Shown here in pieces: positions 35,335 to 44,303 of a stretch of DNA of 64,000 nt (positions are counted from its first letter, which is position 1; every line of letters starts with the position of its first letter). Source of the DNA: Methylomonas methanica (GTDB taxonomy: Bacteria; Pseudomonadota; Gammaproteobacteria; Methylococcales; Methylomonadaceae). A model generated the notes under the pieces. That model did no database searches, was not told the DNA's origin, and worked only from the letters and a program-made list of their open reading frames with translations. Location: positions 62,001-126,000 of the forward strand of contig NZ_LUUG01000093.1 of assembly GCF_001644035.1 (NCBI RefSeq), in the 5' to 3' direction. Position numbers and translations under genes: made by a program.

Positions 35335-36546
35335 CTATCTAATCAACTGGTTCATTTCAAAAATCGGTAACAGAATCGCCAGCACGATGGTCAGCACCAC
35401 CAAGCCCATGAACAAAATCAAGGCCGGTTCGAATAAACCCATGGTTAGTTCGGTCAGCGCCTGAATATCGCGCTCCTGATCATCAGCAGCGCTTTCCAGC
35501 ATGCGCGGCAATTGACCGCTGGCTTCGCCGCTGGCGACCAAATGTATCGTCACCGGCGGGAAGAAACCGCTGGCTTCCAGCGCCTTGTTCAAACTCTGCC
35601 CTTCCCGCACCCGAATCGCGGTATGAGCGACCGCCTGCTGCATCGCGTTGTTGGACAATACCTGACTGGAGATTTTTAAGGCTTCCAGCAACTCGACGCC
35701 GCTATTGGTCAAAATCGCCAGCGTGCGGGTAAAACGGGCGGTGTTCAAGCCCTTGGAAAAGCGAGCAGTAATCGGCATGGTCAACAGCCAACGGTGAAAC
35801 AGCATGCGCGGTCGCTCCCGGCGCAAAACTAGCTTTGCTGCCACGGACAGAGCCACCGCGATGATCAACAGCAGTAAGCCATTGCTCTGTAAAAAATCGC
35901 TACAAGTAATCAACGCTTGAGTAATAGCCGGCAGCTCGTGGCCCATTTTGTCGAACACGCCGGTGATTTCCGGTACCACATACGCCAACAGGCCGATGAC
36001 CACCAATATCGACACCGACGACAGCAACACCGGATAAATCATCGCCATCTGCAACTTGCGATGCAGTTGGCCCTTGTCGCTGAGATAGTCGGCCAGCTTT
36101 TCCAGCACTTGGTCGAGCTTGCCCGAGGATTCGCCGGCTTCGATAGTGGCGCGGTACAAAGGCGGAAAGGTACTGGGAAATGCCTGACAGGCCACGGCCA
36201 GACTTTGCCCTTCCAGAACTCGGCTTCTGATCGCCAGCAAAATCCGCCTAGCCCGCGCCGATTCCAGTTGCCGGGCAATAATGCCCAAGGCTTCATCTAT
36301 CGCCAAGCCGGACTTCAACAAAGCAGCCAATTGCCGGGTGATGTGCGCCAGCGCACGCATGCCGATGTTTTGCGCCAACAAGGGCGACTGACCGCTGCGT
36401 TCTTTTTTATGAACTTCCTGAATATCCAGCAGGGTTAAATCATTGGCCTTCAATTGCTGGCGGGCGGATTTGATGGTGTCGCTCTCAAGCGTGCCTTTAA
36501 CCGACTTGCCCTTATTGTTTAAAGCTTGATATTCGAAGACCGCCAT
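35335..36546 (-). CDS. gspF: Type II secretion inner-membrane protein GspF
   Basis: 403 residues, full length. N-terminal FEYQALNNKGKSVKGTLE, then two T2SF domains each with a helical cytoplasmic bundle (ITRQLAALLKSGLAIDEALGII and FTRTLAILTNSGVELLEALKI) followed by membrane helices (about 170-190, 220-240 and 375-400). It ends LPIFEMNQLIR as in the family. It is the platform protein that couples GspE movement to pseudopilus assembly. It starts 9 bases after gspE. Confidence 0.95.
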   Translation of the reverse strand: MAVFEYQALNNKGKSVKGTLESDTIKSARQQLKANDLTLLDIQEVHKKERSGQSPLLAQNIGMRALAHITRQLAALLKSGLAIDEALGIIARQLESARARRILLAIRSRVLEGQSLAVACQAFPSTFPPLYRATIEAGESSGKLDQVLEKLADYLSDKGQLHRKLQMAMIYPVLLSSVSILVVIGLLAYVVPEITGVFDKMGHELPAITQALITCSDFLQSNGLLLLIIAVALSVAAKLVLRRERPRMLFHRWLLTMPITARFSKGLNTARFTRTLAILTNSGVELLEALKISSQVLSNNAMQQAVAHTAIRVREGQSLNKALEASGFFPPVTIHLVASGEASGQLPRMLESAADDQERDIQALTELTMGLFEPALILFMGLVVLTIVLAILLPIFEMNQLIR

Positions 36547-36555
36547 GGCCGTTCC

Positions 36556-38091
36556 TCAATCCTTTAAGGTAATGCGAATGGCTTCGTCGACGCTGGTGTC
36601 GCCGTTCAGCACTTTTTCCAGTGCGCTTTGTTGAATGCTGCGCGAGGTCAGTCTGGCATGCCGTTCCAGTTCCAAATCGCCGGCGCCATCGTGTATCAAC
36701 TGTTGCATCGCGCCATCCAGCATGATCATTTCAAAGATACCGGCCCTGCCCTTGTAACCGTGGTTATGGCACTGCGGGCAGCCTTGGGCTTGATAAACGG
36801 TCACAGTCTCGTCAGCTTGGTTGCGATAACCCAGCTTGGCTAAATCCTGTACCGGCACCTGCTCCGGTTTTTTGCAATGCGGGCAAAGTTTACGCACCAG
36901 CCGTTGGGCGATCACGCCAACCAAGCTGGAGGCCAACAAGAAAGGCTCTATGCCCATGTCGCGCAGCCGGGTTATAGCGCCCACGGCAGTATTGGTATGC
37001 AGTGTCGATAGCACCAAGTGGCCGGTCAAGCTGGCTTGCACTGCAATCTCGGCGGTTTCGCGGTCGCGAATCTCGCCGACCATCACGATGTCCGGATCCT
37101 GCCGTAAAATCGCCCGCAAGCCCTTGGCAAAGGTCATATCCACCTTGGCATTAACCTGGGTTTGGCCAACGCCGTCCAGGTAATATTCGATAGGATCTTC
37201 GACGGTGAGAATATTGCGGCTGCGCTGATTCAATTGATTGACCACCGCGTACAAGCTGGTGGTTTTCCCGGAACCGGTAGGCCCGGTCACCAGAACGATG
37301 CCGTGCGGCCGAGCGATCATCTGCTGAATACTGTTCAACTCGTAATCCGACATACCGACCTGTTTCAAGCTCAATTGGTTGGCCTGCTTGTCCAGCAAAC
37401 GCAATACTACCCGCTCGCCGTGGCCGGAGGGCAAAGTCGATACCCGCACATCAACGGTGCGGCCGCCGATGTTCAACGATATACGGCCGTCCTGCGGCAG
37501 CCGTTTTTCGGCGATGTCCAGCTTGGCCATTACTTTAAGGCGAGAAATCACCATCGGCGCAAATTCACGTTGCGGCTCGATAATTTCCCGCAAGGTGCCG
37601 TCCACCCGAAACCGCACCACCATGCGCTTTTCGTAAGACTCGATATGAATGTCCGAGGCGTTTTCCTTGATGGCTTCGGTGAGTAGCGCGTTGATCAAAC
37701 GGATGATCGGCGCTTCGTCTTCGCTTTCCAGTAAGTCTTCAGGCTTGGGCAAATGCTGGGCCATCTCGGACAAATCCAGATTGTCCTGCATATCGTCGAC
37801 CATCTGCTGGGCATGGCCGGTTTTGTGCTCGTAAACCGCTTGCAACAGACGTTCAAACTCTTCCGCACCCACCGCTTCGAAACTGGCCGGCCTATCCACG
37901 AAGCGCCGGGTTTCCAGTAAAGCCGTTACCGAGGCTTTGGGCTGATAAACGATGCGCGCCTGCTGCGCGGAACATTCAGCAACGATCACGCCGTGACGTT
38001 TGGCAAAACCGTAAGACGGTAGCCTGATTTCGGTCGGCGCTGGCGCTGTCGGTTCAGCGCTTGTCATTGCCGCCAGCCTCGCCGCTGTCAT
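36556..38091 (-). CDS. gspE: Type II secretion ATPase GspE
   Basis: 511 residues. N-terminal docking domain, then the core ATPase: Walker A GPTGSGKTTSLYA (about 274), Asp box ILTVEDPIEYYL, Walker B DIVMVGEIRDRETAEIA, and a tetracysteine zinc site (LCPHC…GCPQC). It powers pseudopilus growth at the inner face of the membrane. The ATG at 38091 overlaps gspD by 38 bases; an ATG at 38067 would reduce this to 14. Key residues are intact. Confidence 0.95.
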   Translation of the reverse strand: MTAARLAAMTSAEPTAPAPTEIRLPSYGFAKRHGVIVAECSAQQARIVYQPKASVTALLETRRFVDRPASFEAVGAEEFERLLQAVYEHKTGHAQQMVDDMQDNLDLSEMAQHLPKPEDLLESEDEAPIIRLINALLTEAIKENASDIHIESYEKRMVVRFRVDGTLREIIEPQREFAPMVISRLKVMAKLDIAEKRLPQDGRISLNIGGRTVDVRVSTLPSGHGERVVLRLLDKQANQLSLKQVGMSDYELNSIQQMIARPHGIVLVTGPTGSGKTTSLYAVVNQLNQRSRNILTVEDPIEYYLDGVGQTQVNAKVDMTFAKGLRAILRQDPDIVMVGEIRDRETAEIAVQASLTGHLVLSTLHTNTAVGAITRLRDMGIEPFLLASSLVGVIAQRLVRKLCPHCKKPEQVPVQDLAKLGYRNQADETVTVYQAQGCPQCHNHGYKGRAGIFEMIMLDGAMQQLIHDGAGDLELERHARLTSRSIQQSALEKVLNGDTSVDEAIRITLKD

Positions 38092-39961
38092 CTTGCACAG
38101 CCGAATTGTCGTCCGGTAAGTTGTCCAGCAGAGGCTGTTTCTGCTCCGGCATCAACAGCACGCCGTCCTCGTTAAACTCTTGCTGCTTGTCGCGGATATA
38201 GTTGTATTTGTCGTGGGTTAAGCCGCTGGATTTACCCGCATCCCTGATGATTTGCGGGCGCAAAAACACCATCAGATTTTTTTTGGTGATGGTCGTCGAA
38301 TTGGTTTGGAACAAGTAGCCCAGAAAAGGAATATCCCCCAACAATGGCACCTTATCCACCGTTTCGGTGATGTCGTCTTCAATCAAGCCACCCAATACCA
38401 ATACCTTGCCGTCATCGACCAATACGCTGGTTTCGATCTTGCGTTTATTGGTTTGTAAGTCCGCGCCGGTGGTGCCTTGCACGACGCTGGAGACCTCTTG
38501 CGCGACTTTTAATTTGACCGCGTTGCCTTCGCTGATCTGCGGTAAGACCTTGAGTTTGATACCGATGTCTTCACGCTGGATGGTTTGAAACGGTGTGCTC
38601 AGGCTGCCGCCGACGGACGGCGTGTACTGGCCGGTGGTTAACGGAATGTTACGACCAACTATCATGCTGGCTTCTTCGTTATCCATCGTCACCAGCGACG
38701 GCGTGGATAACACGTTGACGTCGGTATCGTTGGCAAAGGCGGTCAACAAGGCTTTTAATTCGCTGCCGGCCAGATAGCCGATGCTTAAGCCCTTGCCCGC
38801 CGAGGTAATAAATTGCGATAGATTCAAAGAGTTGCCCTCCCCTTTTCTGTTCGCGGCAAACACGCTACCGTCTTCCTTGGTTTGCCATTCGACACCGATA
38901 TTCTGCGATTTGTCGTAACTGACTTCGGCAATAATCGCTTCAATATGCACTTGGGCGCGACGCACGTCCAATTGTCTGACCACCGATTTCAAAGTCAGCA
39001 TCAAATCGTGCGGCGCGGTGATAATCAGCGCGTTAGCCGCTTCGTCCGCCCGAACATCGAAATCCTTACTGGTCGTGGTTTTGGTTTTAGGCTGGTCGGC
39101 TTTTTCGTCCTTTAAAGACCCCACCCCGGTCAGCGTTTCCACCAATTCCTTGGCTACCGCATAACGCATGTAAATCACTTCGGTATTGCCGGATTTTTCC
39201 ATCGGCGTATCCAGATTGGCGATCAAGGCCCGCATCTGCAAGCGCATTTCCGGGTCGCCGCCGAGGATAATGGAATTTGAGCGTTCGTCGGCCACCATCG
39301 GCGGTGCGACCTGCGCGGTTTTGCCGGCATTGCTACCGGTGATTAATGTGTTTAATGGTTGAATCAAATCGGCGGCATTGGCATGCCGCAAGTTGATGAT
39401 TTCTATATTTTGCAAATTGCTTTTATCGATTTGCTTGATCATCGCCGCCAGGCGTTTAACGTTGGCGGCGGTATCGGACAGGATCACGGTGTTACTTTCC
39501 GGCACCGCACCGATAAACGCATATTGCGGCATCAAAGGCAACAAGGTCTGTACCAGTTGCGTCGCATCGACGTGATGCACCTGTAAGACTCGGGTCAGTT
39601 GCTCGTCGCCGTTCTGCGGATTGCCGCGCAATTCGCTTTCCTCGCCGTCCTGCTTGGCGGTGACGTTGGGAATAATCTTCACCACGTTGCCGTTCGGAAT
39701 CGCCGAGTAACCGTGCACCTTTAAAATGGACAGGAATACATCGTAAACCTGGGCGGATTTCATCGGCGTGGAAGTCACCACCGAGATATTACCGGTGATG
39801 CGCGGATCGATAATAAAGTTTTTACCGGTGACATCGGCAACCGTTTCGATCAGCGCGCGAATATCGACATCTTTCAGATTCAGCGAAAATTCGTCTTTTT
39901 CCGCCAGCAGCATCGGGCAGAAAATGGCCAGCAGAAAGCCGAGCAACAAGCGTGTTTTCAT
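38054..39961 (-). CDS. gspD: Type II secretion secretin GspD
   Basis: 635 residues. Signal peptide about 1-20 (LLAE). N0 domain FSLNLKDVDIRALIETVADVTGKNFIID, then N1-N3 modules (IIKLRHANAADLIQPLNTLI-like segments, VIYMRYAVAKELVETLTGV), then the secretin channel (about 370-580; GRNIPLTTGQYT, VPLLGDIPFLGYLFQTNS, NLMVFLRPQIIRD). The C-terminal 50 residues are acidic and Gln/Asp-rich. It forms the outer-membrane gate. It starts 25 bases after gspC. Confidence 0.95.
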   Translation of the reverse strand: MKTRLLLGFLLAIFCPMLLAEKDEFSLNLKDVDIRALIETVADVTGKNFIIDPRITGNISVVTSTPMKSAQVYDVFLSILKVHGYSAIPNGNVVKIIPNVTAKQDGEESELRGNPQNGDEQLTRVLQVHHVDATQLVQTLLPLMPQYAFIGAVPESNTVILSDTAANVKRLAAMIKQIDKSNLQNIEIINLRHANAADLIQPLNTLITGSNAGKTAQVAPPMVADERSNSIILGGDPEMRLQMRALIANLDTPMEKSGNTEVIYMRYAVAKELVETLTGVGSLKDEKADQPKTKTTTSKDFDVRADEAANALIITAPHDLMLTLKSVVRQLDVRRAQVHIEAIIAEVSYDKSQNIGVEWQTKEDGSVFAANRKGEGNSLNLSQFITSAGKGLSIGYLAGSELKALLTAFANDTDVNVLSTPSLVTMDNEEASMIVGRNIPLTTGQYTPSVGGSLSTPFQTIQREDIGIKLKVLPQISEGNAVKLKVAQEVSSVVQGTTGADLQTNKRKIETSVLVDDGKVLVLGGLIEDDITETVDKVPLLGDIPFLGYLFQTNSTTITKKNLMVFLRPQIIRDAGKSSGLTHDKYNYIRDKQQEFNEDGVLLMPEQKQPLLDNLPDDNSAVQDDSGEAGGNDKR

Positions 39962-39986
39962 TTGCAGTGTTTACAAGGGAGGGGGA

Positions 39987-40532
39987 TTATTCGGTGGCGC
40001 TTGGCGCGCGGACGCTATCTTTTTTTAATAACAAGGATTCCTGGCGTTCGCCATGCTTGAGCAAGACCCGGTCTGCTTCGACAGACTGCAACACCGCGCC
40101 GCCGGGCAGCTCGTCGCCCAGCCTATATTTCTTTTGCTGCCCGTCGTCGGCTTGAATGATGCCGCTGGCATTTTCCGGGTTCTTGGATAAAAACATGATA
40201 CCCAGCAGTTTGAGCTGTAATTGAGTCTCCGCAACGGCGCCCTTATCCGACACGCTCTCCGGGCTTTGCCCGAACAAATGCCAGGTGCCGATTTCCGACA
40301 AATCCATGGGCGGATTTTGCGCAGCTGTTTCAGTTGAGGCAGGTGCCGCAGTTTCTGCCGGATTCTGACCTACGTCCACCAACGCGGTGGACAGATTTAC
40401 ATACAACACCCCAAGCAAATAAACCGCAGCCAGGGCTGTGGCAAGCCATTGCAGATAGGCGCCACCGGCCACTCCTCGCTCTGCTGCTTTCAAATCGAAA
40501 GCCAATCTTGAAAAACCGGCAAATTTCATCAT
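39987..40532 (-). CDS. gspC: Type II secretion protein GspC
   Basis: 181 residues from one of two adjacent ATGs at 40532/40529. The longer open frame to 40667 adds a leader unlike GspC and overlaps the divergent gene. One membrane helix at about 25-46 (LATALAAVYLLGVLYVNLS), a linker, and an HR domain (DLSEIGTWHLFGQSP, then LQLKLLGIMFLSKNPENASGIIQADDGQQKKYRLGDELPGGAVLQSVEADRVLLKHG), which binds the secretin N0 domain. It has no clear PDZ domain. It heads the gspC-M operon. Confidence 0.88.
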   Translation of the reverse strand: MMKFAGFSRLAFDLKAAERGVAGGAYLQWLATALAAVYLLGVLYVNLSTALVDVGQNPAETAAPASTETAAQNPPMDLSEIGTWHLFGQSPESVSDKGAVAETQLQLKLLGIMFLSKNPENASGIIQADDGQQKKYRLGDELPGGAVLQSVEADRVLLKHGERQESLLLKKDSVRAPSATE

Positions 40533-40657
40533 GATTCGATTATGCTGGAAAAACATGACTGTTTTATGACAAACCCGGCCTGGCCGAGAGCTCCCAATCC
40601 GGCCTAGCGGCTGACTTGCCGGCAGCCCCCAAGCGCTGTTAGAGTTGACCGGAAGAC

Positions 40658-41824
40658 ATGAACCCACTCACATCAAATACGCCCATGAATGGATTATCAA
40701 CCCTGGAACAGGCCTTTGGCGGCGCAGCGAGCCGCATCGAGGGAATCGATAGATTAGCCGGCGATTTAAATCGCTGGTATCTGCAACAGCCTCTAGAATG
40801 CAACTTCCTGCACCCCTGCTTAATAGGCGGCAAACCGGCCCTGGTTTGTCAAGCCGGCCTGAGCCGCGATGCCGAAGCTGCTTTTGCCGAATTGGCAGCC
40901 ATCGCCCGGCGTTACGGTGTTTATCTAAAAGAAGACAGCCGGCAGCGCGACGATAGCTCTATCCTGCATAACCGCCGCCGTGAAGTCAGCCTGGTGTTGA
41001 GTTTTTGCATAGGCATGATGGGCTCTTCGCGCATGGTAACCGCCAATGATTTGCAGCCGGTCAATGCCGTGCAGTCGGTTGCCAGCCAACTGGCCGAGCC
41101 GGCCAACACTATGCAGGTCAAGCTGTCGGTCGATAAGGACGGCGCATCGACGATTCGTTTGCGTCTGCGCAAACCGCCCAGCGCCGCGGAAGTGATGGCT
41201 GCATACAGCCAAAAGCAAGCCACGCTAAGCCGCGACCCCCTTGCAAAAACGGAAATCTTTAATTTTCTCAGCGACATCTATCAGGCCGAGTCCGCCGATC
41301 CGGCCAATATCGGCGCCGACTTAGCGCTAATGGCCGACTATTTTTCGCACTACCCGCAAGCCGTGAATTTGCTCAGCGAACTGCGCGGTCAAAAACTCAT
41401 ACTGAAATACAAGCAAAATACCTGGCAAACTCAGGCCTTTGGCAATCAATTTGGGGTGGATAGCGTGACGATTTATTTCGACACCCGCTTGGGTGCGCAA
41501 TTGCTGAACGATCCCGGTTGCGACAGCACGCCGGCATGCAGCATCTCGCCCGCCGACGCCTTACTGCATGAATTGCTGCATGCCAAATTGATGTTGCTGG
41601 ACAGCCAACATTTTATCGATGGCGGCGGCATGGCCCAAAATCTTTACCCATTCGAGCACGAACGCGAGGTGATCAATCACGAAAACCGTTTGTACCAAGA
41701 CATGAACCAATTGGACGGTCGTGCCCGCCCTTTAAGGCATAGACATAGCGGCGAGTTATTGCAAGTCTCCTGCCCGGCCTGCAACCCAATAAAGCAAGTT
41801 GCGTCAAGCGACCCAAGCCTGTAA
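40658..41824 (+). CDS. HELLH zinc-metalloprotease-like protein (effector M91/HopH1-like)
   Basis: 388 residues, with no signal peptide or membrane helix. The motif HELLHA (His304, Glu305, His308) follows SPADALL, and YPFEHEREVINHENRLYQDMN about 25 residues later may supply the third zinc ligand. This arrangement resembles zinc-protease effectors of the NleD/HopH1/XopG type; I make that link from memory of the pattern, not by search. The N-terminal 200 residues are unfamiliar. It is divergent from gspC with a 125-base gap. It might be a type-II-associated or intracellular protease, but it lacks an export signal. Confidence 0.6.
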   Translation: MNPLTSNTPMNGLSTLEQAFGGAASRIEGIDRLAGDLNRWYLQQPLECNFLHPCLIGGKPALVCQAGLSRDAEAAFAELAAIARRYGVYLKEDSRQRDDSSILHNRRREVSLVLSFCIGMMGSSRMVTANDLQPVNAVQSVASQLAEPANTMQVKLSVDKDGASTIRLRLRKPPSAAEVMAAYSQKQATLSRDPLAKTEIFNFLSDIYQAESADPANIGADLALMADYFSHYPQAVNLLSELRGQKLILKYKQNTWQTQAFGNQFGVDSVTIYFDTRLGAQLLNDPGCDSTPACSISPADALLHELLHAKLMLLDSQHFIDGGGMAQNLYPFEHEREVINHENRLYQDMNQLDGRARPLRHRHSGELLQVSCPACNPIKQVASSDPSL

Positions 41825-41881
41825 AACTAGCGAAATTTCGTGATAAGCATAACAAAAACCACTCAACTCAGGAGACACAAA

Positions 41882-44137
41882 ATGACGCCCATATCCAGCC
41901 GTAACGTTGCCGAAAAATGGCGGTTTGCCAGACTCGGCGGTTTCGATCAGGTTGAATTGAAACGCGGTAGCGATTTAATCGGACTGCCGGAACTGGATCA
42001 GAAATTATGGGCGGCACTGAGTTGCCCGACGCACGGATTGTTCTTCGACAACCAAACCCTGGCACTGCTGGATACCGATAACGATGGCCGCATCAGAGCC
42101 AACGAAGTGATCGAAGCAGTACGTTGGGTGAGTAAAGTGCTGAAAAACCCGGCCGATTTGATTCAACAAAACACCACCCTGCCGCTGGCGGCGATTAACG
42201 ATCAAGATGAGGAAGGTCAACAACTGCTGGCCTCCGCCGTCGAGATCTTAAAAAACCTGGGCAAGGCGGATGCAACGGCAATCACCACCGACGATCTGGC
42301 CGATATGACCAAGATTTTCGCCAACACCCAATTCAACGGCGACGGCATTATTCCGGTTAAAGCCGCCAGCGACGAGGACGGCCAGCAAGCCATCACCGAC
42401 ATCATCGCCTGCTTAGGGGAGATTGAGGATCGTTGCGGCGAGCCGGGCATCAACCTGGAAAAAATCGAGCAATTTTTTAAGGATGCCGGCGCTTATTTCG
42501 ATTGGTGGCAACAGAGCGACGCCGAAGCCGTGCGGATTCGTAATCAAATCGCCGACACCGAAGCGGCGGCAGCGTTACTGGCCCAATTAAAACCGAAAAT
42601 CGACGACTTTTTTACCCGCTGCCAACTGGCTGAGTTCGACACCGGCGCGACCGAGTTGTTGAACCCGGCCGACAGCCGCTACGAAGAACTGGCCGGCGTC
42701 GATCTTTCGGCAAGCAACGAAGAACTGGCTAAATTGCCGCTGGCCGCTATCGTCGCCGGCGCTAACTTGCCATTGAATGCCGGCTTGAATCCGGCGTGGC
42801 GGTCCACACTAGATCAGTTAAAAACCCTGGTGCTGGCTCCATTACTGGGCGCAGCGGACAGCTTGTCTTATGCGGAATGGCAAAGCGTGATCGGTCAATT
42901 CGCCGATTATCAAGCCTGGTTACAGAAAAAACCGGCCAACGCCGTGGAAGGCTTAGGCCTGGACCGCATCAAAACCCTGTTGCAAAGCGATGCACAAGCC
43001 AAATTGACCGGCTTAATCGAACAGGATTTAGCGTTGGAACCGCAAGCCACCGCCATCGACTCGGTCGTGCGCTTGCTGCATTACTACCGCGATCTTTACA
43101 CCTTATTAAATAACTTCGTGTCGTTTCGCGATTTTTACAGTGCCGAGCCGCACGCTATTTTCCAGGCCGGCACCTTGTATCTGGACGGCAGAAGCTGTCA
43201 ATTGTGCGTAAAAGTGGATGATGTGGACAGCCACAGCAAACTGGCCGAACTGAGCAAAATCTTTCTGGCCTATTGCGTATGCCGTCGGCAAGGCACTAAC
43301 GAAACGCTGACCATTGCCGCAGCGTTTACCGGTGGCGACAGCGACAATTTGCGCGTCGGCCGCAACGGCGTGTTTTACGACCGCAACGGCGTGGATTGGG
43401 ACGCGACCATCGTCAAAATTATCGAAAATCCAATCAGCGTCAGGGAAGCATTCTGGTCGCCGTACAAACGCGTCGCCCGGATGATTAACGAACAACTGGA
43501 AAAAAGCGCGGCGGCCCGCGACAAAGCGGCTAACGAAAATACCTTTAAAGGGATTTCCGAAGCAGGCGCTCACGCCGGACAAGGCAAGGAACCGCCGGCA
43601 CCGTTCGATGTTGGCAAATTTGCCGGTATTTTCGCCGCCATCGGTTTGGCAATCGGCGCGATCGGCACTGCACTGGCCGCCGTACTGGGCAGCTTCATGG
43701 GCTTACAATGGTGGCAAATGCCGCTGGCCATCATCGGCGTGATGCTGGCAATTTCCGGCCCCTCCATGTTTATCGCGTATTTGAAACTGCGCCAACGCAA
43801 TCTGGCGCCGGTACTGGATGCTTGTGGTTGGGCGGTGAATGCCAAGGCCTTTATCAACATCCCCTTCGGCGGCTTGTTGACCGGCGTCGCCAAATTACCG
43901 AAAGACGCGGAAATGCAAATGGTCGATCCGTTCGGAGAAAAGAAAAGCCATTGGCAAAGCTATGTGTTTTTGCTGATCCTGCTAGCCGGAGCGGCCTACG
44001 CCTGGCAAAAAGGCTATATCGGGCCTAAACAAGAACCGGAAAAAGCTGCGCAAGTTGAGGAAAAAGCGGCGGTGGCTAAAGCTGAAGCAGCTGCTCCGGC
44101 AGCGGTTCCGGCTAAACCTGCGGAACCGACCAAGTAA
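41882..44137 (+). CDS. EF-hand membrane protein of unknown function
   Basis: 751 residues from ATG 41882, with AGGAGACAC just before it; an earlier frame start at 41840 lacks such a site. One canonical calcium loop D64-T-D-N-D68-G-R-I-R-A-N-E75 is visible, and FNGDGIIPVKAA near 150-162 may be a broken one. The middle (about 200-560) is helical and unfamiliar. Two or three membrane helices lie at about 580-640 (FAGIFAAIGLAIGAIGTALAAVLG, MPLAIIGVMLAISGPSMFIAY) and one at about 695-712 (YVFLLILLAGAAYAW). The tail is Lys/Ala/Pro/Glu-rich. I recognise no family. It probably senses or needs Ca2+; topology suggests a large soluble N-terminus on one side. Confidence 0.75.
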   Translation: MTPISSRNVAEKWRFARLGGFDQVELKRGSDLIGLPELDQKLWAALSCPTHGLFFDNQTLALLDTDNDGRIRANEVIEAVRWVSKVLKNPADLIQQNTTLPLAAINDQDEEGQQLLASAVEILKNLGKADATAITTDDLADMTKIFANTQFNGDGIIPVKAASDEDGQQAITDIIACLGEIEDRCGEPGINLEKIEQFFKDAGAYFDWWQQSDAEAVRIRNQIADTEAAAALLAQLKPKIDDFFTRCQLAEFDTGATELLNPADSRYEELAGVDLSASNEELAKLPLAAIVAGANLPLNAGLNPAWRSTLDQLKTLVLAPLLGAADSLSYAEWQSVIGQFADYQAWLQKKPANAVEGLGLDRIKTLLQSDAQAKLTGLIEQDLALEPQATAIDSVVRLLHYYRDLYTLLNNFVSFRDFYSAEPHAIFQAGTLYLDGRSCQLCVKVDDVDSHSKLAELSKIFLAYCVCRRQGTNETLTIAAAFTGGDSDNLRVGRNGVFYDRNGVDWDATIVKIIENPISVREAFWSPYKRVARMINEQLEKSAAARDKAANENTFKGISEAGAHAGQGKEPPAPFDVGKFAGIFAAIGLAIGAIGTALAAVLGSFMGLQWWQMPLAIIGVMLAISGPSMFIAYLKLRQRNLAPVLDACGWAVNAKAFINIPFGGLLTGVAKLPKDAEMQMVDPFGEKKSHWQSYVFLLILLAGAAYAWQKGYIGPKQEPEKAAQVEEKAAVAKAEAAAPAAVPAKPAEPTK

Positions 44138-44154
44138 ACCTTTCGTTGCAAACC

Positions 44155-44190
44155 ACCGGAGCAACGGCTATTACAGGCTGTTGCTCCGGT
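44155..44190 (+). terminator. Hairpin after the EF-hand gene
   Basis: A 14-bp stem with one G-T pair (ACCGGAGCAACGGC / GCTGTTGCTCCGGT) and an 8-base loop, 18 bases past the stop. There is no T-run after it. Confidence 0.55.
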
Positions 44191-44303
44191 CACATCGTAT
44201 GGACTAGATTTTTAAAGTGGTTGCTACCAGTAAAAAAATATCTTGTAGTTGACTGGCACTTTCTAAATTTCAGGACTTACTGCTCTTAAAATAAGTTAAG
44301 CCA

